In this document: positions 33,794-43,873 of the stretch, one piece after another
Position numbering within the stretch: the stretch's first letter is position 1
Layout of the letters: each line of letters starts with the position of its first letter
Source of the DNA: Coriolopsis trogii
Taxonomy: Eukaryota; Basidiomycota; Agaricomycetes; Polyporales; Polyporaceae
DNA: 64,000 nt
Direction: 5' to 3'
NCBI GenBank assembly: GCA_020543525.1
Contig: JAHYIO010000033.1
Coordinates: 1,054,001 to 1,118,000, forward strand
The notes under the pieces: generated by a model
Database searches by the model: none
What the model was told of the DNA's origin: nothing
What the model saw: only the letters and a program-made list of their open reading frames with translations
Position numbers and translations under genes: made by a program

Positions 33794-35102
33794 TCATGCC
33801 CAACTGAGGTTCGCGAGGTAGTCCGCCACCATCCCAAACCATATCACGAATCCGATAGACGTGCCATTGGCCTGCGCGGTCCGTGAGCCACGGTGTAGAT
33901 CGAGAGCGTCAAGTGTCACGCTCACTCACCTTGAACGCGTTCCAACAATCTGCGCCGTTGTCAAAGTCCACGGCGAGCAGCTGCTGAGCGAAGCACAGAG
34001 CGCTCCCAGCGACTGTGATGAGGTAGTAGGGCATACCCGCACCCGTCACCTGGCCGGCATAGTACAAGGAGCCGACGAACGTTGCCGCGAATGCCGCCAA
34101 GATTGGGCGCACGTACGACCCAAACAACACTGCGGTCGACTTGACGCCCGCCTTCACGTCATCACGGCGATCCTGGCAAGCGTAGATCGTATCGTAGTAT
34201 ATTGCCCAGCTGCGCAAGAGGTAGGCGGAGATAGGACGCTGTGAGAAACGGGGCGCTACTCGAAAGCTGGAGAGAACTCACCAAACACAGCCGATCAAGA
34301 GTACGGCGAGAGCGTCTAAATCTGTGTAGCCACGCATGGAAATCCAGGCCGTTGGAAGCCCCCATGACATAGCGAAGCCTGCAATACGCGTGAGCTCTGC
34401 AGCACGCCTCCAAGAGAGAGACACGCCCTACCCAGGATTGCCTGTGGCCAGTAGGTCCATCGCTTCATCAATGGGTATATCGGGTCCAGAACTAGCAGAC
34501 CGATGAGGCCAACTTTTGTCCTGCGATGGCGATTCAGCGACATTCAGATCAACGAAACGAGCTTAGCATCGCACATACCCTTCGGGGCCCGCAAGGGTCA
34601 GGATCCCATAACATACCGCAACCATTGCTAGCAGCAACTTGACAGCACCGCTCAGAGACACTGCGCCACTTGCCAGAGGCCTTGTCTTTGATCGCTCTGA
34701 CCGAAGCCCATTGTGAGTGAAACGAGAAGAGAATTCGTACATTGGCTTCCAACCTACCAACTTGTTTGTCGAATTCACGGTCACATATGTCGTTCCAGAT
34801 GCAGCCGGCACTGTGGCCTAACGTGCTGCCCAGTAGGTACATCGCGAGCACGATCGCGACAGTTTGTGGATGGAGCTGCTGCACGCGTGCGCACAGAAGC
34901 ACACCCCATGCTACGTGAGACACGATCAGCCACTTCGAAATCGGGGTAGAAGCACCTCGCAAATCATACCGGAAGGCCAAAATGCAAGGTCGGAACCAGC
35001 GGGAAACTTATGGAGGCGAGTCAAGGCGACAAAAGGGCGGACACTCGACCAAAGACGTTTCGTAGAATGTCCTGTATGGGAAAGAGGGACGGAGGTAGAC
35101 AT
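33794..35102 (-). CDS. UbiA-type aromatic prenyltransferase
   Basis: Seven exons close in phase (34970-35102, 34758-34910, 34579-34696, 34432-34520, 34282-34378, 33930-34209, 33794-33871), giving 315 residues. Motif one is 'NDICDREFDKQVERSKTRPLASG', and motif two is 'YDTIYACQDRRDDVKAGVKST'. These are the two Asp-rich Mg-diphosphate sites of UbiA/COQ2 enzymes. Multiple membrane helices are present. Against a COQ2 role, the N-terminus is short (about 40 residues before the first helix) with no clear mitochondrial presequence, and the family's 'DKPxGTxLL' region reads 'HKFPAGSDLAFWP'. It could make a prenylated aromatic metabolite, as UbiA enzymes do in fungal meroterpenoid pathways. COQ2 itself remains possible. 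Confidence 0.85.
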
Positions 35103-35148
35103 GGTGGTGAGTCGCGAGTGGTTGTCTTGCGTGCAGGCTTCGAAGAGC

Positions 35149-35156
35149 ATTATATA
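35149..35156 (-). promoter_or_regulatory. TATA box of the UbiA gene
   Basis: TATATAAT on the minus strand, about 50 bases upstream of the ATG at 35102. The position and match are good for a fungal TATA element. Confidence 0.55.
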
Positions 35157-37138
35157 GAGCAAACAGACGCCATCGACGCCCGTCCGTGGGTCCGACGATC
35201 CTATGGGAGTATTGTGAGGCTACGCACTTGTGGCGCAGAATGACTAGTCCCGGCTTGGCCGGCGAGGCGGCGATGGTAGGGCTCCTCGAGCGTCACGGTG
35301 TAGGAGCATCGTATGATTCACGCTGAGCAGCGCGTCTCGACTGTCCATCAGTAACGGAGCGCCTCTCTCGTATCTGCGGCCGCAGCTCGGGCAGTTAAAC
35401 GTAGACAGAAAGACTCACCAGCGTGGTTCATGAGTCTTCAACTCCTCGAAAGGCATTCAAAGCATGCATAGAAAGAATAGTCGATTGGTCGGTGGTACGA
35501 TGCGAATGCCGAAGATGTGCATCTTAGCATGCGATACAGTCCAGAGCTACAGGCACATCGTTACTTATGTCGCGTCGTGGTGTCTTCGATACCCAGGAGG
35601 GTAACGGCGGTCAGTAGGCGATGCGCGGTATTCGACGTCGTGCTGGCCTCTAAGCCTAAACCAGAGGTGAGCGTCATACTTGCTGTTGATGCCGAGGGTC
35701 GAGGATTGAATCCAGGTCAAACCATCACAAAAATAGCTGTGTAGGCGCACCTAAGAATCACATAATGGCACCATCCTGCCAAATTATACACCAGCGTCAT
35801 GAGCCGACAGACGCCTTCTCAAATTCCAATGTCTCAGTCGGATCGAGCAGGAGGGGCTTCAAGGGTATGAGAACAGGAATGTGGGAACGGCTTCAGAGAA
35901 ATGTATCGCCCAATGTGCAGAACCGGCGATAGCTCTGATCTGGGCTGGTGAAGCGCAGAGCGGATCGATTGTCTCGTCGTGGAGTCTGGATCAACCAGCG
36001 ATACGGCGAGAGACGCTATGGAACTCTTCAGCATCCGTTCCAGCCAATGGATGAGGTATCTCGGCCTTTTTTTGAGGAGCTGCGTGAGTGCAACATGTAA
36101 GCTCATGACGTACCAAGTACGAAGGATCGCGACAGGTTTGAGCGCTGTCCTGTCGTGCTGCCATTCATATCATGCGGCAGCAGTCCCATATTGCAAACAT
36201 TCCAAGAGCCCTTGCGACAGGATAAGCAAGCAGACCTCACCATGGCTGACAGCATACAGAGGCTTGTACTCGAGCTGATATCGTCCTACGATCGAACTCA
36301 AATATATCATAGAGTAGCATCGCCTCTAATCAAATCAATTGATCGCTCACCACCTTACTGTTGTTCGCCTCGCACCGACTCCTAGGCCTTGAAGCGTGGG
36401 GTGATCAAAAGAGTGCGCCCTTGGGAGGCATACTGCGTCCCGGCTGGAAAGAATCCAGGAGACAGTCCAGCAATCGCTATATTAATGCAGCATGTTATGT
36501 AAATAGAATATGACAGAGAGATAGTGGCGAGAGCTGGCGATCACAAGTTGGACGTTGAACCTAGATGAGCGTAGGGATCTGTAGTAGACGCCGTCGCCAC
36601 GGCATAGCGCTGTAGCGCCCGCCAACCATGTTTTCCCCCTCCCATGACAACATGACCCTCCGAGTAAACCATGTACGTTGACTGATCTCTGACTTCCACG
36701 CGGAAAGGTTCTAAGCATCTCCTCAGAGACACGTTTTTGCCTGGCCTACATAACCATCTTTCGGGTATACCGAGTCGATCGGAATCGACAGGGCTTCCTA
36801 GACGCGTGTCGCTAAGTTTCCGTTCTAGTAGTTCATGTACTAGTCAGTTAGTCCAATGAACTCACACTCAGTCTGGGTCCTAGTCTCGTGAGGTGGGGGG
36901 AAACGGCTCCGACCCGGGGACGCCTCGCAATCAACGCAGCGCGCTCTCCCCGCTGATTCATCAGCCTCCGTATGAGGCATCGTCTCCATTGCCCCGACGC
37001 TTCCTTCTCGCGCGGGCAGTCCGACTCACCCCAGCAGCGAAGCACAACAGTCGGCTGTCCTAGCGCGACTCACCCCTCAAGTGAGCTGCCCAGGATTTTA
37101 CTCATTGCATCCTTAGGTTGGACCGCCCTCAGATCATC
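35157..37138. other. gene-free region, left part of repeat island
   Basis: About 2 kb with no frame that has coding character or splice support. It marks the start of a repeat-rich island that continues to about 43.87 kb. Confidence 0.5.
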
Positions 37139-38350
37139 CTATACATGGGAATAGGGAAAAACGTGGGTCTGCCAGACCCGCGCGGGTTTTGATACCCGTA
37201 CATCAGAATTTCCCACAAGTTCTGAGGCGTCTGGAGGGTCTGAGTCAGACGTTTCAGACCCCTCCAGACGACCTCCAGACAGCCTCAGATGGCTTCCGAC
37301 TTCAGAGCTCAGACAATACTGTACCATTTCAAACAGTTCGGCCAGTCACGCGTCACAAGGCCTCATTTCTGGACGAAATTGGGCTCTTGTCACCGGTCAC
37401 AGGGGGTATCTGCCCAATGCGCACACGGGCGCTTATTCAATTGCTAAGCGAGCCCACTATGTACACTCGAGCCGTCCCAATCATACACGTTGGATATGAG
37501 CAAAAAATTGCTGGAGACATACCTTATGGCTAATATCAGTCCCAACAGCTAAATTGAGTTAGCTTATGACTAGGTAAGGCAACAAAATTGACGGATCTGC
37601 AGGTTCGTCACAGCGCCTAAGCCTGTGCTGACGAATTGTACAATGAAATGTCCATGTCACACGTCACAGCCAGTGCCGAACTGTTTGAAATGGTACAGTA
37701 TGTTCGGGATCTCAGACTTTTCATGAATCTCTTGGCAGGCTCCCCTACATTGCGAGAGGGACAAAGCGGACATTTTTCCCACCATGCGCCAGCTTACGCG
37801 CCGCCGTCCACGCCCCAATGGGATCGGGATCCGATCAGATATGCATGCACGACGCCTTCGACGACGAGCAGCTTATTTTTGCTGTATCTCTCTCAGAATT
37901 TGCCCTCTGCGTGTGTGGCGGGCATGGCTGAATAGGTGAGCTCACCATTTATCTATCCCTACATCTGCAGGCTCGATCTGAGAGGTGGTGCGGAAACAAC
38001 GCGCGATACACTCTCGCCCGGAGGCCCAGACGCCGAAAACAGGTGCGCCTCCAGACTTCAGACAAAGGGGAGAATACTGATGTACCCGTACGGGTACGGG
38101 TGTGGGTACCTCTCGGCCGACCCGTATGAAAACCCGTACCCGCGCGGGTATGGGTTTCATTCCCCCCTCCAGGCGTTTAAGCCTTTTGTTGGTGAGATCT
38201 GAGGGCATATGTACGGGTCAAACCCGTGAACCCGTGGTTGGGTTTCGTACCCGCGAGAAACCTGTACCCGACCTGCGGGTACGGGTTTTTCGTGGGTACG
38301 GGTACAGGTCTTGACCTGGACACCCACGGGTATACCCGCGCCAGTCCCTA
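37139..38350. repeat. low-complexity block rich in ACCCGTACCCG and TCCAGAC words
   Basis: At both ends (37160-37200 and 38080-38345) the words CCCGTACCCG, GGGTACGGG and ACCCGCGCGGGT recur on both strands, giving many short inverted repeats. Around 37225-37320 and 38020-38060 the word TCCAGAC and its complement GTCTGGA repeat. The middle has no coding frame. The arrangement looks like a non-autonomous mobile element with repeat-rich ends, but clean borders were not found. Confidence 0.45.
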
Positions 38351-38454
38351 CATGGGAACATCATGGTACCACCAGAGCTTGGCTTCGAGGGCGCCGTCAC
38401 AAATCAGTTGGTCAAAGCCGGTGTCTTGCAGGTGCCAGAATACGGACGCGAGGG

Positions 38455-38652
38455 TACCGGTCATTGTTTCTCTTGCGCCGTCGCGCGCCCCACGCGGTTC
38501 CTATGCCTGTGTGCTCATCTCGCTATTGCGCTCCATCGCGCCCCACGCAGTTCCTATGCCTGCACTTGCTCATCATTCTCTTGCGCCGCCGCACGCCGCA
38601 CGCGGTTCCTACGCCCGCGTGTGCTCATAGCTCTCTGTGCGCGCCCCACGCA
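38455..38652. repeat. minisatellite, left part (about 60-bp units)
   Basis: Three to four imperfect copies of a unit containing GCGCCCCACGC(A/G)GTTCCTA(C/T)GCC, then TGTGTGCTCATCTCGCTATTGCGC. Short open frames here are by-products of the repeat. The array stops abruptly at the terminal inverted repeat starting at 38653 and resumes at 40441. Confidence 0.75.
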
Positions 38653-40440
38653 CATCAGGAAAACTCCCCCCTGCGAATTTTCGATAATGAGCGTTAATTC
38701 GCACTAATAAGCGGATTTACCGGGTTAGTGCTTATTAGATACGTCCCTGGCTAATTCGCAAGATTAGCTGGCATTAGACACAACAGTAGCTGAGTGTTAC
38801 TGACCCATATGAGGATATACTTTGTCACACCAGAACAGAATGAGGCTATGAAATATATTCAGAGGCAGTACACTACTGTACAAACACTGTAGATCTAACA
38901 GAGCATTCGGACAAGGAACAAGGCGAGGATATTTAGGAGGAATGGCCAACATACAATAATCCCAAACATTCTACCAGTCTTCATCTGGGCTGATTGTAAA
39001 ATGGCAACACACTTATGCTAGGTTAGTATAGAGTATATGTGAGGCATGCATGCAACTCCAAGAAGATCAGATCTCTAGAGTACATGAAGAGAACCGCATA
39101 GACGCACCATTGAGTCATAGCATCCATATGAAGACCACGGCTGCAGCTGTGGAGGTATTGCCTGTCCAAGTCTGCAGCTGATTCCATGGTCGCCTCAGCT
39201 ATAGAGGTGGCAGTGGCAGCAGCAGTCATGGTATCAATGGTGGGATCAGGGGCAGGTAAGCTTCATTCGTGGCAGTTGCATTGGCAGTTGTGGCCGTCTC
39301 TGTTCGACCACAATGTCAGCAGCAATTGTGGTTGCCTCGACTACCCATAAGACAATATCGTCGGTCGTTGTAGCTACAGTGGTCTCCGCAGAAGTCTTGT
39401 ACACGTGGGTGGGCGGGAGCGACAGCATACTATACAATCACTCACCTAACTTGTTGCTATGCAGGTGTTCCTTGGCGACTAACGGTGTAATGGGGCTGCC
39501 AGCATGTTCTGTGAATGCAGATGAAAGTATCGTGAGTATATGGCGATGACGTCGGGCAAAAGACGGGGCAAGACTCACAATCTTGGAGAGACTAGACTGA
39601 CACCTCGGGTTGCGATGTCGCAGCGGCTAGGCGGGGCGCACAATGACGGTGTTTCGAGTTACCCATAGTCAAAAAGCCGAGGGAGACATGCAAGTGCAAT
39701 AGCAGACAGCTAGCAATGTGTATGAGTGTCCGAGCTATCCCTTGAACAGGGGGATGGAGTTCAAGAGAAGCTGTGGGGTCGGAGAGAGGACGCGTCATCA
39801 CTTCTGCGGAGTTTCAATGACCCGGGTGTTGCCAGATGGAGCAGTGCCCGCATTTGTGTGTGCCTCACTGTGACTTGTCTGGCCTAAGTACCTCTTACTC
39901 GCTCAATAGCATCTGAGTAATTACAGCCTGCCTCGATTTCCTCTCTGTCGGGTCACAGAACTCCAGTCCCAGGCTGTTGTTTTCTCTCCATCTTGTCTAA
40001 AACTCGTGAGCCCTACAGCTTCCACAATGTCTGCTTTTCCACGGCTCCTGCAACAGTTCCTGCTCCCAACAGCGTACATACCTATTTGGCTAGGACATGG
40101 ATTGCGTTTTCGAGAAGATGTTGGGCAGGTGAGCAGCGGTATACACCATTGAGCAATGAGTTCAGTTGTAGAGCACTACCAGCCGAACATATGACGGCAT
40201 TGAACATGTGCTATAGATGTATGTTCATAAAAGTGTGCTCAAGTACTTCTATCATACACCTGTACTGACTGACTTGAGCCAGAAGGGCATCATTTTGTCC
40301 ATTATTTACTTCCCATATACTCTGTATCAGAAATGAGCAGGCATGAGCTGCAAAATAACAGGCAGTGAGCGGGATAATCATGGAAATTCTCGGAGTAGCA
40401 CTAATTTGGCGCTCATTCGCAGGGGGGAGTTTTCCTGATG
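38653..40440. mobile_element. 1.79-kb element with perfect 25-bp terminal inverted repeats, inserted in the minisatellite
   Basis: The left end begins CATCAGGAAAACTCCCC and continues to CTGCGAA at 38677. The right end, 40416-40440, is its exact reverse complement. The element splits one minisatellite unit. Removing it and one copy of the flanking dinucleotide CA rebuilds the unit word CCCCACGCAGTTCCTACGCC exactly, so a 2-bp target duplication (CA) is indicated. A hairpin with CTAATAAGC/GCTTATTAG arms lies close inside the left end (about 38700-38737). The interior has no long frame or transposase motif, so it is non-autonomous. Confidence 0.75.
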
Positions 40441-40690
40441 CAGTTCCTACGCCTGCATGTGTTCATTGTTCTCTTGCGCTGTCGTGCAGCCCACACAGTT
40501 CTCTATTGCGCTTCGTCGCGCGCCCCACGCAGTTCCTACGCCCACGTGTGCTCATCGCTCTCTGCGCCATCGCGCGGCCCACACAGTTCTGATGTCTGTG
40601 TGTGCTCATCTCGCTATTGCGCTCCATCGCGTGCCCCATGCGGTACCAACGCCCGTGTGTGCTCAGTTTGCTCTTGCGTATATGGCCGCT
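40441..40690. repeat. minisatellite, right part
   Basis: About four imperfect units with the same CAGTTCCTACGCC and GTGTGCTCATC words as the array at 38455-38652. Together they are one array of roughly 450 bases split by the 1.79-kb insertion. Confidence 0.75.
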
Positions 40691-41088
40691 CGCCACATGG
40701 TTCAGCATTGGTCGTGGCCTTCTCCTTGAAGCGGCTCTTCAGATACACTGAGAACCAGGTCTTCCGGACCCAGCTGTTGTTTCTACAGCACCCAATCTAC
40801 CCGGCTGTACCTCGTTGGGAATCGGATGCGTGAAACATCTGTGGCCCCGTGGGTGCCTGTTCCACAGAGCCGTCATTGTGCTTCATTCAGTCCTGCTGAT
40901 GTTCTGAGGGAGGCTTGAATTAGTGGTGTAGGTCTATGAGATACAGGAGCTCTGTTTCAGGTCAAGAGAGTGGTGAAACGTAGATGCAGAATGGCTGTAT
41001 GTGCTTTGTCGGGAGGTGCGAGGATGACGATGAGAGCCAGAGTTCAGTTCCAACTCCACTCTCACGCTCCAGGAAGCATCAGGCGCTC
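40691..41088. other. spacer between repeats
   Basis: About 400 bases. No gene or repeat was recognised. Confidence 0.4.
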
Positions 41089-42087
41089 CAGGCTCCTAAA
41101 ACTATCCGTCCATCGTGTTCTTGTTCCCCTATATCCTATAGCGTAGATAAGGCTTAATCAAGTATGTTGCGAGACCAGGCTATATATGTTAAGCGCGGGC
41201 AAGAGTTTCCTATTTAAGCCTGAACAAGGGAAGAGAACACAATAGGACGGCTGGCCAAAGAGGCAGAGCCGAGATACCCACGCACAATTCCAGCCTCTAG
41301 GCGAACGAAAAAATCCCAGCGCTCAGCAGAAAGAGTCACCTCGGGTAGCAGTCGGACTCTGCACGTACGACTTCAAGTACTGGCATCAACGCCGATGGCG
41401 CATTCAACACGGACACTTCGCGCACACGATATTCAAGTTATATATTGCACGCACTGGGGCCGTGCACTCTCCATTCCTTCGCACTTATTGCAGACCCTTG
41501 ACATCTTTTGTACTGGCAAACAGACATGGAAATCTTTCAAAGGTCTCAATACTGAGTAAGTAGTTGCCATTGGCAGTGTGCACTCTCTCCTTTCAGAGTG
41601 GCACAGTATATATTAGCAGTGCTAGCTAGATCCCGGCAAGGTCTGTCATCAGCTACAAACACATCTGGCAACAAGACGTCATCGAGGGGTAGCCGCAAGA
41701 GTCTGTGTACTCAAAATGTTGCAGCGCACAATGTATAACTTGAATATCGCACGCGCAAAGTGTCCGTGTTGAATGTGCCATCAGCGTTGACGCCAGTACT
41801 TGAAGTCGTACGTGCAGAGTCCGACTGCTACCCGAGGTGACTCTTTCTGCTGAGCGCTGGGATTTTTTCGTTCGCCTAGAGGCTGGAATTGTGCGTGGGT
41901 ATCTCGGCTCTGCCTCTTTGGCCAGCTGTCCTATTGTGTTCTCTTCCCTTGTTCAGGCTTAAATAGGAAACTCTTGCCCGCGCCTAACATATATAGCCTG
42001 GTCTCGCAACATACTTGATCAAGCCTTATCTATGCTACAGGATATAGGGGAATGAGAACATGATGGACGGATGGTTTTAGGAGCCTG
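41089..42087. mobile_element. fold-back element with about 364-bp inverted arms
   Basis: The left arm 41089-41452 starts CAGGCTCCTAAAAC and the right arm 41724-42087 ends GTTTTAGGAGCCTG. They are reverse complements with a few percent mismatches over their whole length. Shared words include GATAAGGCTT(A/G)ATCAAG, GTTGCGAGACCAGGC, CTATTTAAGCCTGAACAAGG and AGCGCTGAGCAG (in one or the other orientation). The 271-base centre has no coding frame. Each arm has a TATTTAAG promoter-like word followed by GAAGAGAACACAAT, which recalls an LTR. It may be an inverted pair of solo-LTR-like units or a fold-back transposon. Confidence 0.7.
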
Positions 42088-42513
42088 CAGTCGCTTGTTC
42101 CTCGCTTCCTCCCAACAACACTACTGACTCTTGTGCACTGCAATCTGACGCACGCCGTGAGATCCAGAGCTTGGGGTGCCGTACGACTTCTTTGGCCGGG
42201 GACGCGCAACGGAACCGTTTCGTAAACATGTCGGGCGTGACCTAGTGGGTGAAGTCGTAACAGTAGGCCGGGGCCTGTGGACTCCGCATCAGGGTAAGGC
42301 AAGGGCACATGGCGCTTCAATTGCAAGTTTCCAACGGTGACGACTGAAACCGATTGCTTGTCGAATGAGAGCCGGATAGCTGCTTTTTGAACTGCATGTA
42401 CTAATGTGTACTATGCCCTATACAACCGTGAGAAATGCTGGTGTGCTGGACTGGTTGAGACACTGGATACTAGCATAACGTCGGCGGGGTTATTCATGGG
42501 AGGCTCTACAATT
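42088..42513. other. spacer in repeat island
   Basis: About 425 bases without a supported gene. A 98-codon minus-strand frame at 42030-42326 overlaps the fold-back arm and has no motif. Confidence 0.4.
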
Positions 42514-42565
42514 GGACAAAAAAGTCCCAGGTTTATAATTAATAAACCTTGGGACTTTTTTGTCC
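42514..42565. repeat. near-perfect hairpin, 52 bp
   Basis: GGACAAAAAAGTCCCAGG and its reverse complement flank a short AT core (TTTATAATTAATAAA). One base is inserted in the right arm. A related copy lies at 43274-43319. This looks like two transposon terminal repeats lying back to back, or a very small palindromic element. Confidence 0.65.
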
Positions 42566-43273
42566 GCCTCCCTGTCTGTTGTAGCATGTTGCTGCCCCCC
42601 CGCCCATTTTCCTACCATTGCATTGTGCTGATTGGATCAAATAGGGACTGTCTTGGGGGCCCTGAAGACCGCTGGGATGGCATGGGCGACGGACAATGAC
42701 GAGGCGGGATGTAACGGCCCCGCCATTATGCAAGCCTCATGGTCTCTTGTAGCTACGCGCCTCTTGATGTATCCCTGTTCTGGTAGATTGCGACTCCCCC
42801 GACTCCGTTTGTACTTGTTTTCCCCACTCGTGGCCGCCAGGGCCCGCCACCATCGATAGCGCTCCCGTATATAGTCCTGTACGCGCTCGTTCGCGCCCCT
42901 GGCGGAATCAACACAAGTCTCGGGCCCCCTGCCCTCTCTCTCTGTCTCTCTGCCCGTCTGCCGTCTGTCTCTTTTCGGTCTCCCGCCCTCGGTCCCCGAC
43001 GCGCCCGTTACACGGGATGATTCCTGAGCATGGGATGATACAGGCGCTCATGACTTCCCGCCCGTCGCGATTGCCTTTTAGAGCTCCGCGCCGCCTGGCA
43101 TCTCTCTATCTCCCGTCATCGTTCCCTCTCTCGTAGTCGTCCCTCACACCTTCGGACGCGCGCGCACATGCGTCCGAACCTATAATACACTGCGCCTAGC
43201 GATTTTTGAGCCTCCAAAATGAGGTGAATGGTGCGAGTACACTTGGGGGTGGGCGGTAGGTAGCAAGTAGGTA
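42566..43273. other. spacer with pyrimidine-rich tract
   Basis: About 700 bases between the two hairpins. Positions 42930-42990 are a CT-rich run (TCTCTCTCTGTCTCTCTG and similar). No coding frame was recognised. Confidence 0.4.
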
Positions 43274-43319
43274 GATAGAAAAAGTCCCGAGGTTTTATAA
43301 ACCTGGGACTTTTTTGTCC
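43274..43319. repeat. hairpin related to the one at 42514
   Basis: The right arm ACCTGGGACTTTTTTGTCC is identical to the first hairpin's word set. The left arm is diverged (GATAGAAAAAGTCCCGAGG). The core is TTTTATAAA. It is about 46 bases long. Confidence 0.6.
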
Positions 43320-43873
43320 GATTGTATATGGCTCATTTATGCCAGGGCATACGTCGAGGGTTGCGGCCCGCATATCCACTGCAGACTTGAACAGTTCATC
43401 ATATGGATCAGGATGCTGTCCCACGGCAGTGTAAGCGGGAAATGCTCGTTGGCACATTACAGTGGTTCTCCTTCCGGAAGCGTCTATGCATTGTCAGGTA
43501 TGTACAGCAGACGAGATACATGTGATAGCGTGAGATGGGTATGAGTATCCGAGTGTCTTTGTGTCGTGAGAATCGTAGAGGCGGTAGTGTTCGCATAAGA
43601 GAAAGCCTCCAGGGCGAAAATCGCAGGTTAGAAAGTGTCCTCTAAAGTCGTCACAGCAAAGAATTGTAGCCGGTGGAGAGAAGAGGAAGGGAAAGGGAAG
43701 AAAACGAAGCCAACCACGCAGTCAGTCGGAACGACCCCGCATGAGCGCGCGGAGGATGCGAGAAGGACAATAGACATGAGCACGTTACAGCAACTGTCCT
43801 TTCTAGGGTACGTTGAGGCATGAGAGGGTGTACATGAGCGAGGCGCCGAGCGAGCAGCGTCAGTGAATAGAAG
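43320..43873. other. spacer, 3' side of minus-strand gene
   Basis: About 550 bases with no recognised gene. It ends the repeat island and probably includes the 3' untranslated region of the gene ending at 43874. Confidence 0.45.

Noticed and set aside
11793..35102. A meroterpenoid biosynthetic gene cluster
   Set aside because: UbiA, P450s, SDR and methyltransferase are present, but a kinase and unknown genes sit between them and no polyketide synthase, terpene cyclase or transporter is seen. Kept only as a weak idea.
37139..38350. Telomere or subtelomere repeat
   Set aside because: The repeated words are ACCCGTACCCG-like, not tandem TTAGGG, and housekeeping genes lie on both sides.
38226..38707. 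Overlapping plus-strand frames in the minisatellite area
   Set aside because: Repeat-driven frames open in all phases; the repeated words are periodic rather than coding.
38455..40690. CRISPR array
   Set aside because: The repeats are long, diverged and without regular unique spacers, and the genome is eukaryotic.
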